A stretch of DNA of 58,496 bases from DASZMX01 sp035551475 (GTDB lineage Bacteria; Verrucomicrobiota; Verrucomicrobiia; Limisphaerales; Palsa-1400). Shown piece by piece: positions 1 to 7,671 of this stretch. Each line of letters opens with the position of its first letter. The stretch's first letter is position 1. The notes under the pieces are model-generated. The model made no database searches and had not been told where the DNA came from. It worked only from the letters and a program-made list of their open reading frames with translations. Made by a program: the position numbers and the translations under genes. The stretch covers positions 1-58,496 of the forward strand of contig DASZMX010000067.1 in assembly GCA_035551475.1 (NCBI GenBank), in the 5' to 3' direction.

Positions 1-45
1 GCCGTGAATGCGAGCCAAAGCCTCGCGTTTGGCGGATAAACTCAT
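1..45 (-). CDS. Possible 5' fragment of a gene leaving the left edge
   Basis: An ATG at position 45 opens 15 codons (MSLSAKREALARIHG) that run off the window on the minus strand. Divergent placement against the STAS gene would leave a normal 160-bp spacer. A second minus frame is also open here, from a TGA near 222 to the edge, with an ATG at 88. Neither is long enough to identify, so this is only a pointer to a possible truncated gene. Confidence 0.15.
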   Translation of the reverse strand, partial: MSLSAKREALARIHG

Positions 46-209
46 ACTCGTCAGTTCGGTAACCACGAATATGAGTCAACGTATCCATGAACTCCTCGTC
101 CACTTCCCCGCCCCAGTAACATTTAATTTGAGTCAACTCGCGGCGCCCGATCGTTGCGCGCCGCCGCTTGACTCTGACGGCCCAAGGCTGATACTTGAAG
201 GAAGGCGTT

Positions 210-737
210 GTGAACCCCGCTCACTCCAATTTAATGGTCGCCGTTTACGACCAGGTCGTATGCGTGAAGATTTATGGCCGCGCCGATTTCACTTCGAGCC
301 TCGACCTCAAGAAGCTGATCAATGAACTGTGGGAGCGCGGTTATCATCGTTTTGTCTTTGAGCTGGCGGAGTGCATGATGATGGACAGCACGTTTCTCGG
401 CGTGCTTTCCGGCATCGGTTTGAAATTCTGCGCGACGAGCAACGGCAGCAGTTCCGCCCTGGAGTTGATCAATCCGAACCCGCGCATTGCCGAAGTGCTG
501 GAAAATCTCGGGGTGGCCCATCTCTTTGTCATCCGCCAATCCACCGAGCCCGTCGCGGACCGATTTCAGCCCCTGACCCGCGCGCCCGGCACCACGCAGG
601 CCGACGTGACGCGCACTTGCCTCGAGGCGCACGAGACGCTGATGAAAATCAAGCCCGAGAACGTCCGCAAATTCAAAGACGTCGCCCAATTCCTCGCCGA
701 GGATCTCAAACGCCAGGAGACCGCGCAGAAAAAGTAA
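210..737 (+). CDS. STAS-domain protein (anti-sigma factor antagonist-like)
   Basis: A 175-residue protein with an N-terminal STAS fold of about 100 residues. It has the conserved core around MDSTFLGVL, where the Ser is the position phosphorylated in SpoIIAA/RsbV-type antagonists. Such proteins bind anti-sigma kinases in partner-switching regulation. No kinase or phosphatase partner lies nearby. The C-terminal 60 residues (helical, charged, ending in a Lys-rich tail) fall outside the STAS core. I chose GTG 210 because an AAGGAAGG ribosome-binding site ends five bases upstream; an in-frame TTG at 195 is the alternative. The domain is clear but the target is unknown. Confidence 0.8.
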   Translation: MNPAHSNLMVAVYDQVVCVKIYGRADFTSSLDLKKLINELWERGYHRFVFELAECMMMDSTFLGVLSGIGLKFCATSNGSSSALELINPNPRIAEVLENLGVAHLFVIRQSTEPVADRFQPLTRAPGTTQADVTRTCLEAHETLMKIKPENVRKFKDVAQFLAEDLKRQETAQKK

Positions 738-819
738 GCGCGTTTTCCCTTCTTTTTTCAAAAAGGTTTGCCAGCCGCCGGGATTCAGTGTTGAGTCGTC
801 GCGCGCAAAACCGAGGCTC

Positions 820-2838
820 ATGTTAAACCTTTCATCCCTGAATCCACCGCAACGGCAGGCTGTCGAAACCACCGAGGGGCCGGTGCTGATTTTGGCGGGC
901 GCGGGCACCGGCAAGACGCGGGTCATCACCTCGCGCGTGGCGCGGCTGGTGGAGAAAAAAGTCGCGCCGGAAAATATTCTGGCCGTCACGTTCACCAACA
1001 AGGCGGCGCGGGAAATGCAGGAGCGCGTCACAAAGTTGATCGGGCGCGCGACGACGGGGGAGGATGGGAAGGCGCGCCGTCCGACGATTTGCACGTTTCA
1101 TTCGCTGTGCGTGCGCATTTTGCGGCAGCACATCGAGAAGCTGGGTTTCAAGCGTAATTTCGTTATTTACAGCGAGACCGAGCAGCTTGGCGCCATCAAA
1201 AAGGTCCTGAGCCATATTTCCAACAAGGGCGAAAAAGTGGATCATGCGGCCGTGCTGGCGATGTTGAGCCGCTACAAAAACGGCGGCGAAAAGGCGGAGA
1301 TTTTTGCCAATTCAAACGTCGGCGCGCTGGCCCAGCATGTGCACAAAAAATATCAGAGCGCCCTCCACGCCTGCAACGCGGTGGATTTCGACGATTTGAT
1401 ATTGTTGACGCTTAAATTGTTCGCCGAGCATCCCGAGGCGCTGGAGGCGTGCCGGCAGAAGTATCGCTACGTGATGGTGGACGAATATCAGGACACCAAT
1501 TCCGCGCAATTCCGGCTGGTGCACGCGTTGACGTCCGCGCACGGCAACTTGTGCGTCGTGGGCGATGATGACCAGAGCATTTACGGCTGGCGCGGCGCGG
1601 AAATTGCCAATTTGCTGGAGCTGGAGAAATATTTTCCCAACGTCAAAGTCATCAAGCTCGAGCAGAACTATCGCTCGACCACCACGATTTTGACCGCCGC
1701 CAACGCCGTGATCAAAAATAACACGCGCCGCCGCGGCAAACGCCTTTGGTCCGACAAAGGCGCGGGCGCGAAGATCTTGCTGCGCGCGTTTTCCGATGAC
1801 GAGGCGGAGGCGCGGCAAACCGTGGAGCAGATCGAATTCGCGCGTCTGGCGCATCGCATTCCCTGGCATGATCAGGCGATTTTATTTCGCACCAACCAGC
1901 AGTCGCGCCCGCTCGAAACCGCTCTTCGGCAGGGAAACGTTCGTTACCATCTGGTCGGCGCTCAAAGCTATTTTGATCGGCGCGAGATCAAGGATTTCCT
2001 CGCGTATCTGAAAATGTTCGTCAACCCCGACGATGATGTGAGCCTGTTGCGGATCGCCAACGTGCCGCCGCGCGGCTTGAGCGACGTCACGATGGAGCGG
2101 CTGCTGGAGGAAAGTCATCAGCGGTCATGCTCGGTTTACGCCGTGATGCGGCACACGGATGTGCAGGGCGCCTTCATGACGCGCACGCGCGAATCGATCC
2201 AGGCGTTCCTGGAATTTATCGAGAAATACCGGGCCATGCTGCATGGCGGCCAGCCGCTCTCCTTGCGTTTGTGGGCGGAGAAGTTTTTGGAGGAAACGAG
2301 CTTCGTCGCGGACCTGCTGCGCTCGGAAAAAACGCCGGAGGCCGGGGAAAATCGCGTGCGCAATCTGAAGGAGTTGACGGGTTCGCTGAGCGAGGTGTGC
2401 GCGAATCCCGCAGAGGCTTTGCAAACTTTTCTGGAAGATCTCACGCTCGACGCCGATCGCAAGGAAGAGAAGGAAACGCATCAAGACGCCGTGACGCTTA
2501 TCACCGTGCATAGTTGCAAGGGGCTGGAATTTCCGCACGTTTACATCGTGGGCCTGGAGGATGGGCTCATGCCTCACGCGCGCTCGAAGGTGGAAGGCAC
2601 GCTCGACGAGGAGCGCCGCCTGTTCTACGTCGCTATCACGCGCGCCATGCTCACGCTGACTTTAAGCCACTGCTCCGGCCGCAAAAAATATGGCGCCATC
2701 GAGCCGCGCCATCCCTCCCAATTTCTCCACGAGCTGCCCGCTGATCTCGTCGAGTCCGACGACGAAAAATCCAAGCAACCCGTCACCGTCGCCGCCGGCA
2801 AAAACTATTTCGACGCCATGCGCGCCGCCGCGGGCTGA
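820..2838 (+). CDS. UvrD/Rep/PcrA-family ATP-dependent DNA helicase
   Basis: A 672-residue superfamily 1A 3'-5' DNA helicase. Visible motifs in order are Q-motif LNPPQRQAV (7-15), Walker A AGAGTGKT (26-33), motif Ia TFTNKAAREM, motif II VDEYQDTN (about 221-228), motif III GDDDQSIYGWRG (about 248-259), motif V TLITVHSCKGLEFPHV and motif VI YVAITRA. All catalytic residues are present. The length matches Rep (about 670), and the C-terminal Tudor-like extension of UvrD/PcrA looks short or absent. The role is in DNA repair or replication restart; Rep, UvrD and PcrA cannot be separated by eye. The gene stands alone and converges on the toxin-antitoxin pair. Confidence 0.95.
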   Translation: MLNLSSLNPPQRQAVETTEGPVLILAGAGTGKTRVITSRVARLVEKKVAPENILAVTFTNKAAREMQERVTKLIGRATTGEDGKARRPTICTFHSLCVRILRQHIEKLGFKRNFVIYSETEQLGAIKKVLSHISNKGEKVDHAAVLAMLSRYKNGGEKAEIFANSNVGALAQHVHKKYQSALHACNAVDFDDLILLTLKLFAEHPEALEACRQKYRYVMVDEYQDTNSAQFRLVHALTSAHGNLCVVGDDDQSIYGWRGAEIANLLELEKYFPNVKVIKLEQNYRSTTTILTAANAVIKNNTRRRGKRLWSDKGAGAKILLRAFSDDEAEARQTVEQIEFARLAHRIPWHDQAILFRTNQQSRPLETALRQGNVRYHLVGAQSYFDRREIKDFLAYLKMFVNPDDDVSLLRIANVPPRGLSDVTMERLLEESHQRSCSVYAVMRHTDVQGAFMTRTRESIQAFLEFIEKYRAMLHGGQPLSLRLWAEKFLEETSFVADLLRSEKTPEAGENRVRNLKELTGSLSEVCANPAEALQTFLEDLTLDADRKEEKETHQDAVTLITVHSCKGLEFPHVYIVGLEDGLMPHARSKVEGTLDEERRLFYVAITRAMLTLTLSHCSGRKKYGAIEPRHPSQFLHELPADLVESDDEKSKQPVTVAAGKNYFDAMRAAAG

Positions 2839-2843
2839 TATTT

Positions 2844-3281
2844 TTAGAACTGGACGTTCAACCCAGCGATTCGAGCCATCTTTTTTTGCCGTTCGTCGAA
2901 CGTCAGAAAGCGATTGGCTCCCGCGTGGCATGCGGATGCGACATGAAATAAATCACCACTGCGGCAGCCGATGGTTTCATTGTGCGCTGCCCCCAGTTTT
3001 TCCGTCTCGCGCAACACTTCTGTCCAATCGATTGGCGTGTGAACGATCAGGGTTTCCTCCTGCAGGTCGGTTTCCATCTGTTTCAATTGCGTTTTGCTCT
3101 GCCGCCCCTCGATGCTCCGGTGAAATGCCGCAAGCCGGATCGCATTACGCACTTCCAGCCGGTGCCACGGCGTGAAGGGCAGCGGCTCGCCGTGTCGAGC
3201 CATAAAGGCAGTCGCAAGGGGCGAAGTGTGTTGTTGAAGATAAAGGGCCACAATGAAACTGCTGTCAGCGTAGGCTTTCAA
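2844..3281 (-). CDS. PIN-domain toxin, VapC-like
   Basis: A 145-residue PIN-domain protein, a predicted Mg-dependent RNase toxin. Acidic residues sit at the expected places: N-terminal YADSSFIVALY (Asp6), a central Glu in RLEVRNAIRLAAF, and SGDLFHVA plus LTFDERQ near the C-terminus. The start is TTG 3281, whose bases overlap the antitoxin TGA (TTGA), implying translational coupling. It pairs with the Phd-like antitoxin at 3278-3529 as a type II module. The RNA target is unknown. Confidence 0.85.
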   Translation of the reverse strand: MKAYADSSFIVALYLQQHTSPLATAFMARHGEPLPFTPWHRLEVRNAIRLAAFHRSIEGRQSKTQLKQMETDLQEETLIVHTPIDWTEVLRETEKLGAAHNETIGCRSGDLFHVASACHAGANRFLTFDERQKKMARIAGLNVQF

Positions 3282-3529
3282 TAATTACCTCGATTATCGT
3301 CCAGAATTTTCCGGACCGCTTCATCCGAAAGGATCTTTGCCCCGAACACTTTTCGTAAACGTGCGGAGATGTCGGGCATTTTTACGCGCGCGGCTTTGGG
3401 CCTGACCGCAGGCACAAGCCGCGCTACTGCGGCGCGGCGTTTTGTGATGACAACCTCCTCACCTTCGGCGACCCATCCCAAAATCCGCCCAAAATCATGT
3501 CGGACTTCCCGAACGGATGCAGTTTTCAT
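3278..3529 (-). CDS. Phd/YefM-type antitoxin
   Basis: An 83-residue antitoxin of the Phd/YefM fold. The N-terminal DNA-binding part reads MKTASVREVRHDFGRIL followed by GEEVVITKRRAAVARLVP, a typical family signature. The C-terminal half is the likely toxin-neutralising tail. ATG 3529 is preferred because it gives the standard N-terminus; an in-frame ATG at 3538 would add three residues. The upstream bases contain a repeated TGTGTNACA element that may be its autoregulatory operator. It overlaps the VapC start by four bases. Confidence 0.85.
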   Translation of the reverse strand: MKTASVREVRHDFGRILGWVAEGEEVVITKRRAAVARLVPAVRPKAARVKMPDISARLRKVFGAKILSDEAVRKILDDNRGNY

Positions 3530-3549
3530 GTGTAACATTATGTGTCACA
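3529..3549. promoter_or_regulatory. Candidate antitoxin operator: two TGTGTNACA repeats
   Basis: TGTGTAACA (3529-3537) and TGTGTCACA (3541-3549) form direct repeats 12 bases apart over the antitoxin start. The second copy is also nearly palindromic (TGTG/CACA). Phd-type antitoxins usually repress their own promoter through short repeated or palindromic sites, so this is a reasonable operator candidate, but it is inferred from position and pattern only. Confidence 0.35.
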
Positions 3550-3568
3550 AAGACGGCCACGTCAACAT

Positions 3569-4267
3569 TCACTTTTTCCATTCAAAAATCGACGGGTCGG
3601 GCGGGACGGGAGAGGGCATGGGGCGGTCGTCGCCTTCGAAGAGGACGTGGCGGCGTTGGACGGTGAATTTGGTTTTGCCAGCCATGGCGGACGCTTCCAT
3701 GGCCTCCCAAGCTGTCAAATCGAATTCGGCGAAGCTGTTGCGGAAGAAATGGTGGGAGAGCGGGGAATCGGGCGGCGGCCGCATGCGGGTGTCGGCGGCG
3801 AAGGCAAGGAGCGGCTCCATATGGTCCCAGTCGAGATCATCGAAGAGGGCGGCGCGATCGAATTTTTTGCGCTTGATGCGGTCGGCGGTTTTTTGGTCCT
3901 GAATGATGACGAGCGGCTCCAGGGGATCTTCCACACCGTGCAGCAAAAGGAAGGGCGGACGCTCGGCGACACGAATATAGGTTTGATTCGTCAAGGCGAT
4001 GACGGCGTCGAGCAAGGTGGGCGACGCGTTGGTGAGCCGGGCGTGGGCGCGGCGGAAGAAATAAAATTCATCGGTGGCGCCCGGCATGAAGATGAGCGCC
4101 TTGACGGCCGCGTTGCGTTGGAACGCATGCAGCATGAGCCGCACGCAATTGCTGCGGTCCAGTTCGGCGACGTTTTCCGGCAACGGCATTTTGGCGAAGG
4201 CTTCCTGCCAGGTGGTTTGCGCGAAGAGCGCGGGGCAGAGCAAAAGCAAGGCGAGGATTTTTGTCAT
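3569..4267 (-). CDS. Secreted protein of unknown function
   Basis: A 232-residue protein with a Sec signal peptide (MTKILALLLLCPALFAQ, cleavage near residue 17). The mature part is soluble and rich in charged and aromatic residues, and I recognise no family. ATG 4267 lies one base beyond the hscB stop codon (TAA, complement 4271-4269); a TTG at 4276 is the alternative start. It is the last gene of the oppB-oppC-hscB minus-strand string and was probably co-transcribed with it. Good coding composition supports a real gene. Its partner or substrate is unknown. Confidence 0.75.
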   Translation of the reverse strand: MTKILALLLLCPALFAQTTWQEAFAKMPLPENVAELDRSNCVRLMLHAFQRNAAVKALIFMPGATDEFYFFRRAHARLTNASPTLLDAVIALTNQTYIRVAERPPFLLLHGVEDPLEPLVIIQDQKTADRIKRKKFDRAALFDDLDWDHMEPLLAFAADTRMRPPPDSPLSHHFFRNSFAEFDLTAWEAMEASAMAGKTKFTVQRRHVLFEGDDRPMPSPVPPDPSIFEWKK

Positions 4268-4268
4268 A

Positions 4269-4853
4269 TTAATCAACGGCGAGGCGGCTGAGGCGCTCGT
4301 GAATTTGTTCAGAGGATCGTTTGAGGAAACTGAATTCGCCGTAAAGCTGGCTGAGACGATCCAGCGCGGGCGCCGTCGGCCAAGCGGCGCTCATGTGCTT
4401 GAGTTCGGCTTCGAGAATCTCGCGGCGCTGGGTGAGCCGGCTTTGGAGTTGCATGAGCTTATCCGACCATTCCAAACCGACGGCGTAAAGCTGCGCGCGC
4501 GCGAGCGGCGAGGCGGCCTGTCCCCGCTGCCGAAGGAATTGGTCGGCGCCCTGCGCGGCTGGGGCGATGGCGAAGAAAAGATCGGCGGCCCCGGCGGGAT
4601 TTTGGATGTCGGCGGGGCGGCGGCCCAGGGAAAGTTCCAGAAGATGCGCGAGGCGATCTTTCGGTTCGCGGAGGCAGTGATAGGCCGCGTTGAGTTCGGC
4701 GTAATGTTTGGTGGCCGTTTCCTTTTCGGCAGCGGACGCCTCATGGATGCGGTCGGGATGGGCGGCGTTGGATAACGCGTGGAACTTCGTTTTCAGCGCG
4801 TCCGGATCGAGCCAGGGCAAACGCGGTTGATCGAGCAAGGCGAAATAATCCAT
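4269..4853 (-). CDS. hscB: HscB-like J-domain co-chaperone
   Basis: A 194-residue protein with an N-terminal J domain (MDYFALLDQPRLPWLD, HPD tripeptide near residue 36) and a C-terminal helical domain resembling the HscB oligomerisation/IscU-binding region. HscB delivers the Fe-S scaffold IscU to the Hsp70 HscA. The family usually has about 170 residues, so this copy is slightly long. ATG 4853 is two bases after the oppC stop, so it sits in the permease string rather than in an isc operon; no iscU, iscS or hscA is in the window. A more general DnaJ-type co-chaperone remains possible. Confidence 0.75.
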   Translation of the reverse strand: MDYFALLDQPRLPWLDPDALKTKFHALSNAAHPDRIHEASAAEKETATKHYAELNAAYHCLREPKDRLAHLLELSLGRRPADIQNPAGAADLFFAIAPAAQGADQFLRQRGQAASPLARAQLYAVGLEWSDKLMQLQSRLTQRREILEAELKHMSAAWPTAPALDRLSQLYGEFSFLKRSSEQIHERLSRLAVD

Positions 4854-4855
4854 GG

Positions 4856-5815
4856 CTAATTGGCGCGGTCGCCGCGCGGGTCCCACGCATCGCGCAGGCC
4901 GTCGCCCACAAAATTGAGCGCGAGCAGCGTGAGGGCCAGCATGCCGCCGGGAAAAACGATCATCCACCAATAAATCCGCACGGAATTGATTTGCTCGGCG
5001 CCGTTGGCGATGAGCGAGCCGAGGCTGGCCTGGGGCGGCTGCACGCCGAGGCCGAGATAACTCAGGAACGATTCGTAGAGGACAATGGAGGGAATGGTAA
5101 GTGTCAAATAAACGATAATCACGCCATACACGTTCGGCAAAATGTGCCGGAGCAAAATGCGCGCGTGGCTGGCGCCTAACACGCGGCTGGCGTCCACGAA
5201 GGCCCGGCGCCGGAGCGTCAGGACTTGCCCGCGGACGATTCGCGCCATGGTCAGCCACGAAACGGCGCCCAGGCCGGCGAACAGCCCGGCGAATTGCACC
5301 ATTTGGATCGTCCCAGCCGAAAGCGGCGAACCTTTGGTTTGCAGCCGGCCAATCACGGCATTGAGCGCAGCGATGAGGACGATCACAAAGACAATCGACG
5401 GCATCGAATAAAGAATGTCCACAAACCGCATCATTACGCCGTCCCAGCGCCCGCCGCAATAGCCCGCAATGGCGCCCCACAACACGCCGATCACGAGGCT
5501 CACGGCGGCGCCCACCAGCCCCACAAAGAGCGAAATGCGCGCGCCATACAAAACGCGGCTGAGCAGATCGCGTCCGAGGACGTCGGTGCCAAACCAGTGC
5601 TGCAAATTGGGCGGATTAAATTGGGCGTCGGAAAGTTTGTTCGGCGGGTGCGCCATCGCGGCGGGCACAACCGAGGCGAACGACGGCGAACTGAAGAACG
5701 GCCAAATCAGAATGATGGCGACCAGCGCGAGCAGGAGCGCCGCCGCCATTGTGGCGCCGCGATTCCGGCGGAAACGGCGCCAGGCGCGTTGATTGGGCGT
5801 GAGATGCTCAGTCAT
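4856..5815 (-). CDS. Oligopeptide/dipeptide ABC transporter permease, OppC/DppC type
   Basis: A 319-residue inner-membrane permease. The N-terminal segment RAWRRFRRNRGA followed by a TM helix, the motif HWFGTDVLGRDLLSRVLYG and the EAA-like loop DASRVLGASHARILLRHILP (contacts the ATPase) are diagnostic of OppC/DppC. There are about six TM helices. ATG 5815 overlaps the end of oppB by eight bases (5808-5815), so translation is probably coupled. The matching ATPase genes lie 5.6 kb away on the other strand. Peptide or nickel substrates cannot be told apart here. Confidence 0.92.
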   Translation of the reverse strand: MTEHLTPNQRAWRRFRRNRGATMAAALLLALVAIILIWPFFSSPSFASVVPAAMAHPPNKLSDAQFNPPNLQHWFGTDVLGRDLLSRVLYGARISLFVGLVGAAVSLVIGVLWGAIAGYCGGRWDGVMMRFVDILYSMPSIVFVIVLIAALNAVIGRLQTKGSPLSAGTIQMVQFAGLFAGLGAVSWLTMARIVRGQVLTLRRRAFVDASRVLGASHARILLRHILPNVYGVIIVYLTLTIPSIVLYESFLSYLGLGVQPPQASLGSLIANGAEQINSVRIYWWMIVFPGGMLALTLLALNFVGDGLRDAWDPRGDRAN

Positions 5816-6722
5816 AACGCACACGTGGATCGAGCAGGGCGTAAGCGAAATCCACCGCCAGGTTCAACGCCAGCAGCAGCGCCGCATAGAGCAGCACCAA
5901 CCCCACGACCATCGTGTAGTCGCGGTTCAACGAGCTGTTGACCATGAAGACGCCAATGCCGGGAATTTGGAAAAGGTTCTCGACCACAAACGATCCTGTC
6001 AACAAATCAGCCAGCATCGGCCCGGAATAAGAGAGGACCGGCAGCGCGGCGATGCGGAAGGCGTGCTTGATGAGAATGGCCGTTTCGCCCAGCCCCTTGG
6101 AGCGCGCGGTCATGATGAATTCCGCGTGCAGCGTGGCCAGCATTCCTTCCCGCATCAGGCGCGCCACCCGGCCTGAAAAATAAAGGCCCAGCGTCAGCGT
6201 GGGCAGGATCGCGTGCCACGGCGAGCCCCAGAGCGCGACGGGGAACCAGCGGAGTTTGATCGCGAAAAACATCACCAAAATCGGCCCGATGACGAGGCCC
6301 GGCACGCAGATCACCGCGAGCGCCGCGAAGCTGCCGACATAATCCGGCCAGGCGCCTTTGTGCACCGCCGTGTAGAAGCCGAGCGGAATTCCCACGCCCA
6401 CCGCAAAACAAAACGCCGCGAAACCCAGCGTCAACGAGACCGGCAAACCTTCCGCAATGATGTCGGTGACCGAATGATTGCGGTATTTGAGAGACGGGCC
6501 GAAATCGCCGTGAAGCAAGTCTTTCAGGTAATGCCCGTATTGGGCGAGGAGCGGTTCGTCGAGATGAAATTTCGCGCGCAGGTTGCGCTCAATTTCCGGC
6601 GAAGCGGGCCGCCGTTCGCTGTCGAACGGCCCGCCCGGCATCGAGCGCACGAGCAGGAACGCCAGAAAGCTGACCAGCAGCAGCAAGAGCGGCAGGGACA
6701 GAATGCGCCGGACGAAATACAC
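5808..6722 (-). CDS. Oligopeptide/dipeptide ABC transporter permease, OppB/DppB type
   Basis: A 304-residue inner-membrane permease pairing with OppC. It starts with the family's usual short basic stretch and TM helix (VYFVRRILSLPLLLLL). It continues with FHLDEPLLAQYGHYLKDL, the periplasmic loop, and the EAA-like loop around TARSKGLGETAILIKHAFR. I prefer GTG 6722, which gives the canonical N-terminus; a TTG at 6749 would add nine Pro-rich residues. It heads the minus-strand string oppB-oppC-hscB-secreted protein. The 5' end runs against the divergent gene at 6814, so the promoter region is very short. Confidence 0.9.
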   Translation of the reverse strand: MYFVRRILSLPLLLLLVSFLAFLLVRSMPGGPFDSERRPASPEIERNLRAKFHLDEPLLAQYGHYLKDLLHGDFGPSLKYRNHSVTDIIAEGLPVSLTLGFAAFCFAVGVGIPLGFYTAVHKGAWPDYVGSFAALAVICVPGLVIGPILVMFFAIKLRWFPVALWGSPWHAILPTLTLGLYFSGRVARLMREGMLATLHAEFIMTARSKGLGETAILIKHAFRIAALPVLSYSGPMLADLLTGSFVVENLFQIPGIGVFMVNSSLNRDYTMVVGLVLLYAALLLALNLAVDFAYALLDPRVRYD

Positions 6723-6734
6723 GGCCTGCAGCGT

Positions 6735-6817
6735 AGGAGGCGGCGGCAAAAATGAAAACGCAAAACACGCGGTTCACCTCTGGACAAATTTCATTTCTGC
6801 GCTCCATTGTGGCCTGA
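6735..6817 (+). other. Short leader frame with strong ribosome-binding site ahead of the 6814 gene
   Basis: AGGAGG at 6735-6740 precedes ATG 6752, which opens a 21-codon frame (MKTQNTRFTSG...) ending in TGA 6815-6817. The downstream gene is in the -1 frame, with its probable CTG start at 6814-6816. Either this is a leader peptide coupled to the gene, or a single missing or extra base splits one gene whose true start is ATG 6752. Confidence 0.4.
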
Positions 6818-7671
6818 AAAAGTCCAACGCCATATTGCTGGGATTGTGGCTGACGCTCACGGCTTCGGCCTGGGGCGGGGTGACATTTCCCGTCCGCCAC
6901 TCTTACATCAACGGCTTCTCCTCTGTCTTTCGCCTCGGCGAAAGTCTTTGCGAAATTCTGCCGCCGAAATTCGGCGAGCAATTGAATCCCCGCGCAGTCA
7001 CGGTGTTGCGCGACGAACGGCCCATCATCACGCCCGTCACCGAGACGAACGACGGCTGCATCCTGGGCGAAGTGGCGGTTTCCGACGGGATGATTGATTT
7101 CCTGAACCATGTGGCGCATGCCAAGGCCGTGGACATGTTTTACGACGGTTATTTTAAGGAGTATCTCAAATCCATGACCAATGTCCTGGGCGACCATCCC
7201 ACCTTTCCCGAGATTGATGAAGAGCGTTATTGGGCGGAGCCGGTGAGCTCTTTGCAGATGAGTTATTTCAACCAGATGATCGGCTTTTTGATGGCCATGA
7301 ATCTGTCGCATCACTATCTCGGCCACTACATGAAATATGCGGAGCGCATCACCAGCCTCGATAAAATTCCCGAGCCGATCAACCGGTCGCTGACTTCGGA
7401 GGAATGGGAGACTTCGGTGCGGGCAGGCGCCGTGAACGCCTGCGGCTGCGCCTTGCTTTCGACTGGGGCGCGCGCTTTGTTTGAGGCCTTGAATCGGCTG
7501 CCGGAACGGCCGGAATGGGCGGCCTACCTGGCGCCACCGAAAATCAGCTTGCGGCGGCTCAACCGGGAACTGGCCAGCTATGAATTTGATTTTTTCCACG
7601 CCAGCCAGCGGGATTCGCGGGATCGCTGGCTCCACGCCGGCACGATGACGCCGCGCGATTTCGGCTATTAA
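6814..7671 (+). CDS. Secreted protein of unknown function, irregular 5' end
   Basis: A protein of about 285 residues with a signal-peptide-like start (LKKSNAILLGLWLTLTASAW). The mature part holds a striking His cluster, LSHHYLGHYMKYA, after DMFYDGYFKEY; a metal site is conceivable but no known protease motif fits. No ATG lies at the right place in this frame: CTG 6814 is the best fit, and an ATG at 6703 inside oppB is unlikely. An AGGAGG at 6735-6740 and ATG at 6752 open a second frame that ends at TGA 6815, exactly overlapping CTG 6814. It may be a coupled leader or a one-base frameshift. It converges on proC and shares the bases TTAA with it. Confidence 0.7.
   Translation: MKKSNAILLGLWLTLTASAWGGVTFPVRHSYINGFSSVFRLGESLCEILPPKFGEQLNPRAVTVLRDERPIITPVTETNDGCILGEVAVSDGMIDFLNHVAHAKAVDMFYDGYFKEYLKSMTNVLGDHPTFPEIDEERYWAEPVSSLQMSYFNQMIGFLMAMNLSHHYLGHYMKYAERITSLDKIPEPINRSLTSEEWETSVRAGAVNACGCALLSTGARALFEALNRLPERPEWAAYLAPPKISLRRLNRELASYEFDFFHASQRDSRDRWLHAGTMTPRDFGY

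Noticed and set aside
4854..5480. Upstream extension of the hscB frame
   Set aside because: It reads through oppC in another frame; ATG 4853 gives the J domain its normal start.
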